Assembly: GCA_965662355.1 (NCBI GenBank)
Contig: CBFIHP010000005.1
Coordinates: forward strand, 248,001-312,000
Direction: 5' to 3'
Length of the DNA stretch: 64,000 nt
DNA from: GCA-2683825 sp965662355
GTDB taxonomy: Bacteria; Planctomycetota; UBA1135; GCA-002686595
In this document: in pieces, positions 17,101 to 24,418 of the stretch
Position numbering within the stretch: the first letter of the stretch is position 1
Layout: each line of letters opens with the position of its first letter
Notes under the pieces: model-generated
Told to the model about the DNA's origin: nothing
Databases searched by the model: none
What the model saw: only the letters and a program-made list of their open reading frames with translations
Program-made: the position numbers and the translations under genes

Positions 17101-18088
17101 CAAGTTTGAGGAAGTGGCACGCGAGTCCCTTTCCGAGCATTTCGAGGTTCTCTCGGTGACGTTCAATCACCCCGAAACGCATTCGCGGGCCCTGGATGAG
17201 TATGGTTGGCGTGTGACGCCCTATGCCTATCTGTTGCTGAAGGCGCGCGGGCCGGAGATCGACAAGCTTCCGGCGCTTCGGCTCGACATCGATTTCCTCG
17301 ACACCTCGGGCTATGCGGTTCTGCCGGTCGAATCCTCACCGGTTGCGATCGAGGCAAAGTCGCCCTCCCGTGATGAGCGCCCGTTCCAGGAACTGCGATT
17401 GACGCAGACCCTGGATGAACGTCAGGCCGACAAGGGCAAGCTCTTGCTCGAGGTACAGGCCAGCGCTTTGGGACTCGTTCCCAGCCTCGAAACGTTCCTC
17501 GATCTCGCTCCCGAGGGGTTCGATATCGTCTCCACCGACGACCAGGGGGTCTCGGTCGCCAAGTTCGACGAGGAAGGCGAGGATGTAGCCGTCGTTTCCG
17601 AGCGTGTCTGGACGGTTCAGATGCAGGCCAAGGAAGACCTGAAAGAGCTGCCCAAGGAGTTCCAGTTCGGCACACCGCTCGTCGAGACCGTGGAGATCGA
17701 CTATCAGCGCTACGACGATGCGGATCTCGAATCGGTTGCCGCGGTCATCTCGTTGGACAAACGCTACGGGGAAACCTCGGTGTCCTTTTTGCCCTGGATC
17801 GTTGCCCTGCTGATCGGAGCCGGTGCTTCGATCGGCTTCGTGCAGTACCGCAAGCTGAAGAAACGAGTCGTGCACACCGGCCCATTCACCATGCCGAAGA
17901 GCGTCTCGGCCTTCACAGTCATCGGACTCCTGGAGCAGATCGGCGCTCGTAACGGACTCAAGGGACCGGAGCGCGAGGAGCTGCGCGGGCAGATACGCGA
18001 GCTGGAGGGTCACTACTTCAAGGAAGGTGACAGCGACGCACCGGACTTGAAGCGGATCGCCGAGAGCTGGATTCAGCGGGTCTCCTGA
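14168..18088 (+). CDS. Giant exported, membrane-anchored protein ending the MoxR/VWA operon
   Basis: 1306 residues from ATG 14168, set by AAGGGGA and by the signal peptide MKGLLWIGAGFLVLGSSAAT; the open frame from 13925 is noncoding in character. Residues about 45-200 are an extreme Glu/Ala/Lys low-complexity region, probably disordered or coiled coil. A long helical-repeat body follows, interrupted near residue 510 by an aromatic/Asn island (YYYNYNYNR) and near 615 by another (RYVYFYGYEQR). About 930-1180 is beta-rich (VTIDGEDRVGTEEPFGVYV). One TM helix lies near 1202-1217 (LPWIVALLIGAGASI), then a 90-residue cytoplasmic tail. The topology recalls BatD, but it is far larger. It has no recognised catalytic motif. 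Confidence 0.85.
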   Translation: MKGLLWIGAGFLVLGSSAATQDPGALLQEAKAVAAVRVAVTSVSPETPKKEGDEEEKKEPTELQKVLVKLQYDRRPSEILKAWSTPPEPEEEETEEGDEKKEGEAEAPVLEAGAGEEPEEESGEEPAAEEEATEASDDDESADGEGEEAEPVEEQTEEELKAEAEAAEAAKKAAEEKAKAEAEAKAKEEEKKRIEKETKELQRNVTLGNWDLVREYFATLTKEEAEAGYKQLLASLVKGPKKKQGRFANWQEKNHFDPGDILGLTHVTPLEQEDANLKKIGTLLTQCVRAGALVEKSIELFRAELAIEEPGLEAQDAARILMAANFPVEAGEFLPEPAAAVAENDRAALNLLSRHYLAKHAKDKKGGFLEQAWTVIQAVLAGGEVEDKDKEEALKRAVDIAPQIKEELGQAWLDESFTLRPERGMEILSVIGSSSSNALMEKARQADDRYKNLELQTTAAKALLEAAPELAPQWASTLSLLATNWLREAIYTYENDKSTRRGPSMQRDFYGNFYYYNYNYNRQNTSAPAAITTDQILDIRPSEGWLELVADGLKPKFAMIQAQLLLKVNEEEEAFPHIERLAEVYPDRAEDLVEEFLRVWATNNNPNDKNSRRNRYVYFYGYEQRADAIPLTRSKQERNLVDLSQWVARIRKLQLEDLDEKLIANAFTAAHSIAEVYRVETIEQVFGSMRNLEPEVLAELVQKMRSNLVGVWRKPNTQKEAKTKRRQRDIQAEVLRGYEVARTVTEQGLADFPDSWQLILALASVMHDENNFRQEIAKDSEFSGKRQEAFREFERAGEAYAAQLDELLEEEETVSVYETWFYASLGACDLDAVDQHKQTVEAQIERIRIAIEALPEDRVQNHMDKFANALFTRMGNVKPEVKFNYVRTGLDIVGDNERASEAREVYDYYKDLVTEITLDVTIDGEDRVGTEEPFGVYVNLRHTKEIEREAGGFSKYLTNQNNQMYSWNYGRPTENYRDKFEEVARESLSEHFEVLSVTFNHPETHSRALDEYGWRVTPYAYLLLKARGPEIDKLPALRLDIDFLDTSGYAVLPVESSPVAIEAKSPSRDERPFQELRLTQTLDERQADKGKLLLEVQASALGLVPSLETFLDLAPEGFDIVSTDDQGVSVAKFDEEGEDVAVVSERVWTVQMQAKEDLKELPKEFQFGTPLVETVEIDYQRYDDADLESVAAVISLDKRYGETSVSFLPWIVALLIGAGASIGFVQYRKLKKRVVHTGPFTMPKSVSAFTVIGLLEQIGARNGLKGPEREELRGQIRELEGHYFKEGDSDAPDLKRIAESWIQRVS
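15713..15730 (+). repeat. Short TACAAC tandem repeat inside the giant protein gene
   Basis: Three consecutive hexamers, TACAAC, TACAAC and TACAAT, encode Tyr-Asn pairs in the aromatic/Asn-rich island of the 1306-residue protein. The reading frame is preserved for any copy-number change because the unit is 6 bp. Confidence 0.6.
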
Positions 18089-18148
18089 GCGCGGGGCCGC
18101 AACATCGAAACACGCATACGGCTGACATTCCCTGCGGGACCGCTGCTC

Positions 18149-20470
18149 TTGCTTGCCCTCGGCTGCCCGGGTTGCAAGGGGGCCGAACCCGAAAAGGCCA
18201 CCACCGACGTGGTGGACGAGCGCTATGCGGCGCTCGTCGAGGACCTCTCGCAGTACATCGAGTGGGAACTGGCCGACAAAGCCATTCCCGGGTTGTCGAT
18301 CGCGCTGGTCGAAGGCTCTCAGCTGGTCTGGGCCTCGGGTTTCGGAACGTCGGATCCCGAGACCGGCCTGCCGGCGACGGCCGAGACCGTGTACCGCGTG
18401 GGCTCCGTCTCCAAGCTGTTCACCGATATCGGCGTGATGCAGCTCGTCGAGCGGGGCCAGCTCGATCTCGATCTCCCCGTACGGAACTACCTGCCGGAGT
18501 TTCATCCGCACAATCCCTTCGGAGGAGACATCACCTTGCGGCAGTTGATGTCCCACCGAAGCGGACTCGTGCGCGAGCCGCCCGTTGGGCACTACTTCGA
18601 CGCGGGGAGTCCGAGCCTGGCGGCCACCGTTGCCAGCTTGAACGAAACGACCCTCGTCTACCCGCCCGAGAGCAGGATCAAGTACTCGAACGCCGCTATC
18701 GCCGTGGTGGGGTTCGTGCTCGAAGAGCTGTCGGGCAAGCCCTTTGCCACCTACCTCGAGAACGCCGTGCTCGATCCCATCGGCATGGAGGAGAGCACCT
18801 TCGTTCCGAATGACACGACGGATCGCAAGCTGGCCAAGGCGCTGATGTGGAGCTACGACGGGCGCTCGTTCCCTGCACCGACCTTCGAGCTGGGTATGGC
18901 GCCGGCCGGCAGCATGTACTCGAGCGTGTACGAGCTGTGCGACTTCATGCAGATGTTGTTTCGACAGGGGACCGGGACCGCGGGCCCCGTCCTGCGGCCC
19001 GAAACACTGGACGAGATGTTCACGCCGCAGTTCGCGGAGCCCGGTACGGAGAGCGGTTTTGGGCTCGGGTTCAGCATCGGAGAGATCGACGGCCGGCGCT
19101 CCTTAGGACACGGTGGTGCGATCTATGGCTTCGCGACCAGTTTGAAGGTGCTACCCGAGAGCCAGCTGGGCTGTGTGGTCATCGCGAACATGGACGTCGT
19201 GAACTCGGTCACTGGGCGCATCGTCGATCACGCCCTGCGCATGTTGATGGCCGTCCGTTCCGGTGCGGAACTTCCCCGCCTACCCAGTACGGAGGCCTTG
19301 TCCCCCCAGCAGATTGCGAGCCTGGCGGGACGCTATGAAACCGGAGCCAGTTCGATCGATCTCCTGGCCCGTGGTGAGAATCTTCTGCTGGCCAGCGCAC
19401 GCACCTATGGACGGGTGCGCACACGCAACGGCGAGCTGTGCCTCGATGACCGCCAGCGTACCGGCCCCGTCCTGTCGGTGGAGGGGGGCTTTCTGCGCGT
19501 GGGTGGCCAGGAACTGTCGCGCACAAAACAGGTGCCGAAACCCGCGCATCTCCCCGCCCATTTCGAAGGATTGATCGGGGAGTACGGATGGGATCACAAC
19601 GTGCTCTTCATCTTCGAGCGAGCGGGCCGCCTGTACGCGCTGATCGAGTGGACCGAATTCGATCCATTGACGGAAGTCTCGGAATCGCACTTCGCCTTTC
19701 CCGAGCAGGGGCTCTACCACGGCGAGTCCATTCACTTCCAGCGTGACGCAGAGGGGCGCGCACACACGGCCCTCGTGGCGGGGATTGCCTTCCCGCGCCG
19801 GGCGTTGCTGGGCGAATCGGTGGCCACGTTCTCGATCGTGCCCCAGCGTCCGGTCGAAGAGTTGCGTCGCGACGCCCTGCGAGCGGAACCTCCGCGAGAG
19901 AGCGCTGAGTTTCATGCCACGGATCTGGTCGACATTACGAGTCTCGACCCCAGCATCCGCCTGGACATTCGCTACGCCACGACGAACAACTTCATGCAGG
20001 CGCGCTTCTACGACGAGCCCCGCGCCTTCCTTCAGCGCCCTGCGGCCGAGGCTTTGGTACGCATCCAACGTGCTCTGCGGAAGGACGGCTACGGGCTCTT
20101 GATCCACGACGCCTATCGACCCTGGTACGTCACGAAGATGTTCTGGGATGCGACTCCCGAGGACAAGAAGATCTTCGTCGCCAACCCCGCCGACGGCTCA
20201 CGCCACAACCGCGGCTGCGCGGTCGACCTGACCCTATTCGACCTGCAGACCGGCGAGCCCGTGGAAATGGTCGGTCTCTACGACGAGATGTCCCCGCGCT
20301 CCTATCCCGAATACCAGGGCGGCACCTCGCTACAGCGCTGGCACCGCGAGCTATTGCGCCGTGCGATGGAGGCGGAAGGCTTCAGCGTGTACGAGTACGA
20401 GTGGTGGCATTTCGACTTCCAGGGCTGGGAGCACTACCGCATAGGCAACGCGGTGTTTTCCGAGCTCTAG
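18149..20470 (+). CDS. Class C beta-lactamase-fold serine hydrolase fused to VanX-type D-Ala-D-Ala dipeptidase
   Basis: 773 residues when begun at TTG 18149. The N-terminal half is a serine hydrolase: SVSK (86-89), YSN in KYSNAAIAVVG and LGHGGAIYG in the KTG position. After a beta-rich linker, residues about 590-773 form a peptidase M15D domain: LIHDAYRPW, SRHNRGCAVDLTLF with the Zn ligands His and Asp, and EYEWWHFDF with the catalytic Glu and last His ligand. VanX enzymes hydrolyse D-Ala-D-Ala; the first domain suggests action on peptidoglycan peptides or beta-lactams. A lipobox-like LALGC lies at the very start, but the hydrophobic signal extends upstream with no ATG/GTG/TTG, so the true start is uncertain. 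Confidence 0.88.
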   Translation: MLALGCPGCKGAEPEKATTDVVDERYAALVEDLSQYIEWELADKAIPGLSIALVEGSQLVWASGFGTSDPETGLPATAETVYRVGSVSKLFTDIGVMQLVERGQLDLDLPVRNYLPEFHPHNPFGGDITLRQLMSHRSGLVREPPVGHYFDAGSPSLAATVASLNETTLVYPPESRIKYSNAAIAVVGFVLEELSGKPFATYLENAVLDPIGMEESTFVPNDTTDRKLAKALMWSYDGRSFPAPTFELGMAPAGSMYSSVYELCDFMQMLFRQGTGTAGPVLRPETLDEMFTPQFAEPGTESGFGLGFSIGEIDGRRSLGHGGAIYGFATSLKVLPESQLGCVVIANMDVVNSVTGRIVDHALRMLMAVRSGAELPRLPSTEALSPQQIASLAGRYETGASSIDLLARGENLLLASARTYGRVRTRNGELCLDDRQRTGPVLSVEGGFLRVGGQELSRTKQVPKPAHLPAHFEGLIGEYGWDHNVLFIFERAGRLYALIEWTEFDPLTEVSESHFAFPEQGLYHGESIHFQRDAEGRAHTALVAGIAFPRRALLGESVATFSIVPQRPVEELRRDALRAEPPRESAEFHATDLVDITSLDPSIRLDIRYATTNNFMQARFYDEPRAFLQRPAAEALVRIQRALRKDGYGLLIHDAYRPWYVTKMFWDATPEDKKIFVANPADGSRHNRGCAVDLTLFDLQTGEPVEMVGLYDEMSPRSYPEYQGGTSLQRWHRELLRRAMEAEGFSVYEYEWWHFDFQGWEHYRIGNAVFSEL

Positions 20471-20477
20471 ACTCGAT

Positions 20478-20506
20478 GTACCGTGCGACTCCGTATCAAA
20501 CGGTAC
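20478..20506. terminator. Possible bidirectional terminator hairpin between convergent genes
   Basis: GTACCGT (20478-20484) and ACGGTAC (20500-20506) are perfect 7-bp reverse complements around a 15-nt loop, lying just after the serine hydrolase/VanX gene and across the stop codon of the convergent HTH gene. There is no T-tract on either side, so intrinsic termination is uncertain. Confidence 0.25.
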
Positions 20507-21080
20507 CCGGCCCTGGGACTTCCAGGGGCGTGCAGGCGAGGGTCAATGCGATGCGTTGGGCTTGCTGTGGATCATCGTTCTCGATGAGGTACTCCAGGAG
20601 CTCGTCCAGTCGACGAGCCAGCTCGCGTTGGGCGCTCGGGGAGAGGCGCAGTTGCAGTTGCTGGATGCGCAACGAGACGGGGCGCTGGGTTCCCTCCTCG
20701 GCCTGGCGTTCGATCGCCGCGGATAGCTGACGGTCCGTGAGTCGCAGCAGGGCTGCTGCGGAGCGTTGGAAGGCCGCCAGGTACTCCGGAGCGGTCTGGG
20801 TCGGATCCGTGACCAGCTGTTCCGCCACGGTTTCATAGAGCATCTCACCGTGACCGCCGCCCGAAGGCAGCCCATGCTCGACGACCAACCCGACCTGCTC
20901 GAGGGCGCGCAGGTGGTAGTAAAGGGACTCCGCGGAGCGGCCCATGCCCTGGGCGAGGTCCTTGACGGAGCAGGGCCCAAGGTTCGCGAGCGTGCGCAGC
21001 AGGTGGTGGCGGATCGGAGAGACGACGGCTTTCAGCTCTGCGGGGTCGCTGAGGACGTAGCGTTTCTTTCGGCGAGTCAT
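20496..21080 (-). CDS. ArsR-like winged-helix transcriptional regulator
   Basis: 194 residues. The N-terminal 85 are a winged helix-turn-helix: SPIRHHLLRTLANLG, CSVKDLAQGMGRSAESLYYHLRAL as the recognition helix region, and a GLVVEHG wing. The C-terminal half is helical with no ligand motif recognised. It is divergent from the serine hydrolase gene at 21188, and a palindrome with arms CTCTAAAA/TTTTAGAG begins 5 bp before its start codon, making autoregulation and control of the neighbour likely. Effector unknown; the two nearby penicillin-binding-like hydrolases suggest cell-wall related signals, as inference only. Confidence 0.88.
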   Translation of the reverse strand: MTRRKKRYVLSDPAELKAVVSPIRHHLLRTLANLGPCSVKDLAQGMGRSAESLYYHLRALEQVGLVVEHGLPSGGGHGEMLYETVAEQLVTDPTQTAPEYLAAFQRSAAALLRLTDRQLSAAIERQAEEGTQRPVSLRIQQLQLRLSPSAQRELARRLDELLEYLIENDDPQQAQRIALTLACTPLEVPGPGTV

Positions 21081-21085
21081 GTCGT

Positions 21086-21113
21086 CTCTAAAAAATACAC
21101 GATAATTTTAGAG
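21086..21113. promoter_or_regulatory. Operator-like inverted repeat between HTH regulator and serine hydrolase genes
   Basis: CTCTAAAA (21086-21093) and TTTTAGAG (21106-21113) are perfect 8-bp inverted arms with a 12-bp AT-rich spacer (AATACACGATAA). GATAAT in the spacer/right arm could serve as a -10 for the rightward gene. The 28-bp span and position immediately upstream of a winged-helix regulator gene fit an autoregulatory operator. Confidence 0.6.
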
Positions 21114-21123
21114 CGAGCCAACA

Positions 21124-21137
21124 CCCCCCCAAAAAAA
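21124..21137. repeat. C7A7 homopolymer tract in 5' leader
   Basis: Seven C followed by seven A lie between the putative operator/promoter and the start of the serine hydrolase gene (21188). Adjacent homopolymers are prone to length change, which could alter promoter or leader spacing; it may equally be a site of sequencing error. Confidence 0.5.
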
Positions 21138-21187
21138 CCGTACCGGGGCTCTTCATGGTCTAAATGGCCCACCCAGAAAGGCATCCC

Positions 21188-22294
21188 ATGTTCTCGATCC
21201 TCACCACGCTCTCCGCCCCTCTCCTCGCCCTCGCTCCCGCGCTCGTGTTCTCCGCCCAGGAGGGCCCACCGGAGGACGAGCAGCTGAAGCAGGAAGTCGG
21301 AGACTTCCTGCAAGGGCTGTCGGAGGAGGACAAGTTCTCGGGGGCCGTCCTCATCGCTCGCGGCGAGGAAATCCTGTTTCGCCAGGCCTACGGAGAGGCT
21401 TCGAAGCGTTTCGCGGTGCCCAATCGCGTCGATACCAAGTTCAACCTCGGGTCGATGAACAAGATGTTCACCGGAGTCGCGATATGCATGCTGGCCGAAC
21501 AGAAAATGCTCTCGTTCGAGGACAAGGTTGGGGTCCACCTGCCCGAGTATCCCAACAAGGATGTGAGGGAGAAGGTCACCATTCACCACCTGCTCACGCA
21601 CACCTCGGGTATGGGTAGCTACTGGAACGAGGCCTTCGACCGCAACTGGAAGAACCTGCGCACGCTCGCCGATCTACAGGCTTTGTTTCAGGACGATCCG
21701 CTGTCCTTTGAACCCGGGGAGCGGTTTCAGTACAGCAATGCGGGGCCGACCGTACTGGGCCTGATCATCGAGGCCATTTCGGGCCAGAGCTACTACGACT
21801 ATGTACGCGAGCACATCTTCAAGCCCTGTGGCATGGAGTCCACAGACAGCTACGAGCTGGATATCCCCGAGCCGAACGTCGCTCAGGGTTACACGCACAT
21901 GGTTCCGAACAGCGAGACCCGCGATGGTCCGTGGCGCAACAATATCCTCATGCATTCGGTCAAGGGGGCCCCGGCAGGGGGGGGATATTCCACGGTCGAC
22001 GACCTGTTGCGTTTCTCCATCGCGATGCAGTTCAACGAGCTCCTGGGCGAGGAGATGACCGAGATCCTGCTGACGGGCAAGGTCCGGATGGGCCCGGGGA
22101 TGAAGTATGCGTATCTGTTCGGGGATCGCGGCCGCGGCGAGCGTCGGACGGTCGGACACAACGGTGGTGCGCCGGGTATCAGCGCCGACTTCAAGTTCTA
22201 CCCCGAGAGTGGTTACACCGTGGCCGTCCTTGCCAACTACGACGAGGCTGCCATGCCGGTGTCACACTTCATCAACGAACTCCTGGGGCGCTAG
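21188..22294 (+). CDS. Secreted serine hydrolase (beta-lactamase/transpeptidase-like)
   Basis: ATG 21188 follows AGAAAGG by 7 nt and begins the signal peptide MFSILTTLSAPLLALAPALV; the in-frame ATG at 21164 would put eight polar residues before it and is disfavoured. 368 residues with SMNK (89-92), a YSNAG motif and VGHNGGAPG in the third box, the complete class C-like set. Such proteins include D-amino-acid peptidases, esterases and beta-lactamases, and the substrate is not predictable. It shares a promoter region with the divergent HTH regulator and is convergent (7 bp) with the downstream sulfatase-fold gene. Confidence 0.9.
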   Translation: MFSILTTLSAPLLALAPALVFSAQEGPPEDEQLKQEVGDFLQGLSEEDKFSGAVLIARGEEILFRQAYGEASKRFAVPNRVDTKFNLGSMNKMFTGVAICMLAEQKMLSFEDKVGVHLPEYPNKDVREKVTIHHLLTHTSGMGSYWNEAFDRNWKNLRTLADLQALFQDDPLSFEPGERFQYSNAGPTVLGLIIEAISGQSYYDYVREHIFKPCGMESTDSYELDIPEPNVAQGYTHMVPNSETRDGPWRNNILMHSVKGAPAGGGYSTVDDLLRFSIAMQFNELLGEEMTEILLTGKVRMGPGMKYAYLFGDRGRGERRTVGHNGGAPGISADFKFYPESGYTVAVLANYDEAAMPVSHFINELLGR

Positions 22295-22301
22295 TGAGCG
22301 G

Positions 22302-24383
22302 TCAGTCGCCGGTGTAGCCGATCTCTTCCAGCGCCAGTCGTTTGGAGTGGGGCAGCGTGATCTGGTCGGCATCACGAACCGGCTTCAGGACGTGTTCCAG
22401 TTCCCCGAAGTACTTGCGTACCAGCGCAGCCGCCCAATCGCGTTGTTCGTCGAGGACCTCTTCCGAGGGATTTTCGCCCAGATCAACGGCCCCGAACACC
22501 TCGCCTCTCCGGATCGCTTCGATGTCGGCGGGCGTGACGACCTTGCGCTTGCCGTCTCGAACCGCGACGAGGGAAGAGTGCTTGTCGATTCGGAAGCTGA
22601 AGGCCACCGAGTTCTCCACGGAGAGGAGATCGCGACCTTCCCACTCCTTGATCGGGGACGCGCCCGCCAGGGCAGCGAGGGTGCGTGGGAGGTCGACCGA
22701 AGAGGCGACATCTTGCCTGTGGCCGGGCGCGATGTCCCGGCCCAGGAAGAACAGGGGTACCCGGATCTGTTCCTCCCAGAGATCGCCACCATGACCCAGG
22801 CTGCCATGCTCTCCGAAGGCTTCGCCGTGGTCGCTCGTGAAGAGCAAGGTCCCGGGGGAGAGGATGCCGCGCTGCTCGATGTCTTCGATCCAGGGGGCGA
22901 CCACCGCGTCCAGTCCACGCGCGCCTTCGCAGTAGAGTTCGTGCAGCTGGGCCAGGGCATCCTCGTTGGCCAGTTTGCCGTCGCCGCCGAACGGAATGGT
23001 CTCCTTCTGCACGCGCGCAACGAGGTCGCGCAGAGGTTGGCGGTTTTCTTCGAGACCGATGCGATAGGGGCTGTGCGTGCGGAAGGTGTGCACGAAGAGG
23101 AACAGGGGCCGGCCGTCGTCCATCGAGAGAAAATCCTCGACGCCAGCCATCGTGACCTCGAGATTCCAGGGGTCGTTCTCCTGGAACCACTCGAACCCCT
23201 GGTGCAGGTTGAAGCGGCGCGAGACGAAGGCGGAATCGGTGACGGCACCGGTGCGATACCCCTCGGCCTCCAGGGTTTCGGCTATTGTCTTCAGGTCCGA
23301 GGAGATGGACACATCGAAGGCTACGGCTCCGTGTTGGGGAGGATAGAGTCCCGTGAACATCGAGGAATGCGTGGGCAGGGTCCAGGCCGCTACCGACCAG
23401 GACTGCTCGAACGATAGAGCACGTTCGACGATACGGTTGAGCCCCGGCGATACGTCGTCCGCACCGCCCCACGCGGAAAGGAGGTCGGCTCGATAGGTGT
23501 CGGCGACGAAGACGATCAGGTTCTGGCGTTCATCCGACCACGGCCGAGCACCGTGGCGTCCGACCGCCGCCGGTCCGATCGTGGGAGCGAGGATGGCCGT
23601 GACCGCGGGGTCGCCGCTGACGCGAAAGACCAACTCGCCCGAACGTTTGTCATCGGGCAACCGCAGCGTGTGCCACGCGCCCCTGGCCTTGTCGTCCGCC
23701 CGCGCTTCGTGCGTGAACAGCTCAACGCCATCAAGTTGCACGAGAAAGCGTACGCGTTCGTCCTGCAAGAGCCCGAGTCCCTCCGCGACCGCATAGAAGC
23801 GCAGGGAACTACCGGGAGGATAGTTCAGACGATGAACCCAGTCCTCGCCTGGCCAGAGCGTCTTGCCGCGCCCGGTCGTACCGCCGACCGTTCCGCAATC
23901 CGGCGCCGCGGAATCACGTGTGTACCAGGTCGAGAAAACCGTCTCCTTCCTCGGTGCCTCGCTCTCCGGGAGATGCAACACGATGCCCGAACGCAACAAC
24001 CCGAACGTTCCGGGAGGTAGGGTCTCGACATGCGCGGGCCTGACGAGGTCGAGGCGGGCAGGAATCGAGTCTGCTCCGTGGATCAGGGCGACGATCTCGT
24101 CGTGGATTTTTTCCGTGGCCATCCCCTGGGGCCGCGCCGCGCGATAGAGCCCCTCTGCTTTCCAGGGAATCCAGGCCTCCCCCGGGATTCGATAGTCGAC
24201 CCAGAATCCGCCCTCGCTGTGGCGAATCGCAGGGTGACTCATCGGCTCGGGCCCCGAGCGCAATTCCCCGCCGCGCAGGGCCAACCAGACCGGCCCCGAG
24301 TCGTCGCTAGTGCAAGATCCGAAGCTGAGCCCGAGAAGACCGATGAGCCCTCCAATAAGAGATCGGTTGGCGTATTGATTCAT
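22302..24383 (-). CDS. Sulfatase-fold (alkaline phosphatase superfamily) lipoprotein with Thr at nucleophile position
   Basis: The frame is open to 25193 across the next gene, but ATG 24383 begins a lipoprotein signal (LIGGLIGLLGLSFGSC), giving 693 residues. About 240 N-terminal residues are beta-rich and unassigned. The sulfatase-like domain begins at NLIVFVADTYRADLL and contains TLPTHSSMFTGLYPPQHG, FLFVHTFRTHSPY and LFTSDHGEAFGEHG. In formylglycine sulfatases the core is C/S-x-P-x-R; here it is T-L-P-T-H, so the enzyme is more likely a phospho-ester hydrolase or transferase. It ends IGYTGD, like the other sulfatase-fold proteins here. The Gfo/Idh/MocA gene lies 35 bp upstream. Confidence 0.85.
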   Translation of the reverse strand: MNQYANRSLIGGLIGLLGLSFGSCTSDDSGPVWLALRGGELRSGPEPMSHPAIRHSEGGFWVDYRIPGEAWIPWKAEGLYRAARPQGMATEKIHDEIVALIHGADSIPARLDLVRPAHVETLPPGTFGLLRSGIVLHLPESEAPRKETVFSTWYTRDSAAPDCGTVGGTTGRGKTLWPGEDWVHRLNYPPGSSLRFYAVAEGLGLLQDERVRFLVQLDGVELFTHEARADDKARGAWHTLRLPDDKRSGELVFRVSGDPAVTAILAPTIGPAAVGRHGARPWSDERQNLIVFVADTYRADLLSAWGGADDVSPGLNRIVERALSFEQSWSVAAWTLPTHSSMFTGLYPPQHGAVAFDVSISSDLKTIAETLEAEGYRTGAVTDSAFVSRRFNLHQGFEWFQENDPWNLEVTMAGVEDFLSMDDGRPLFLFVHTFRTHSPYRIGLEENRQPLRDLVARVQKETIPFGGDGKLANEDALAQLHELYCEGARGLDAVVAPWIEDIEQRGILSPGTLLFTSDHGEAFGEHGSLGHGGDLWEEQIRVPLFFLGRDIAPGHRQDVASSVDLPRTLAALAGASPIKEWEGRDLLSVENSVAFSFRIDKHSSLVAVRDGKRKVVTPADIEAIRRGEVFGAVDLGENPSEEVLDEQRDWAAALVRKYFGELEHVLKPVRDADQITLPHSKRLALEEIGYTGD

Positions 24384-24418
24384 CGAATGGCGGGACGGCA
24401 CAAGGGGCAAGAGCCCGA

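Noticed and set aside
14134..18592. Several long minus-strand open frames opposite the giant operon protein and the VanX fusion
   Set aside because: They are mirror frames of GC-rich coding DNA: Ser/Leu/Phe/Arg runs reflecting Glu/Lys codons, no domains, no ribosome sites.
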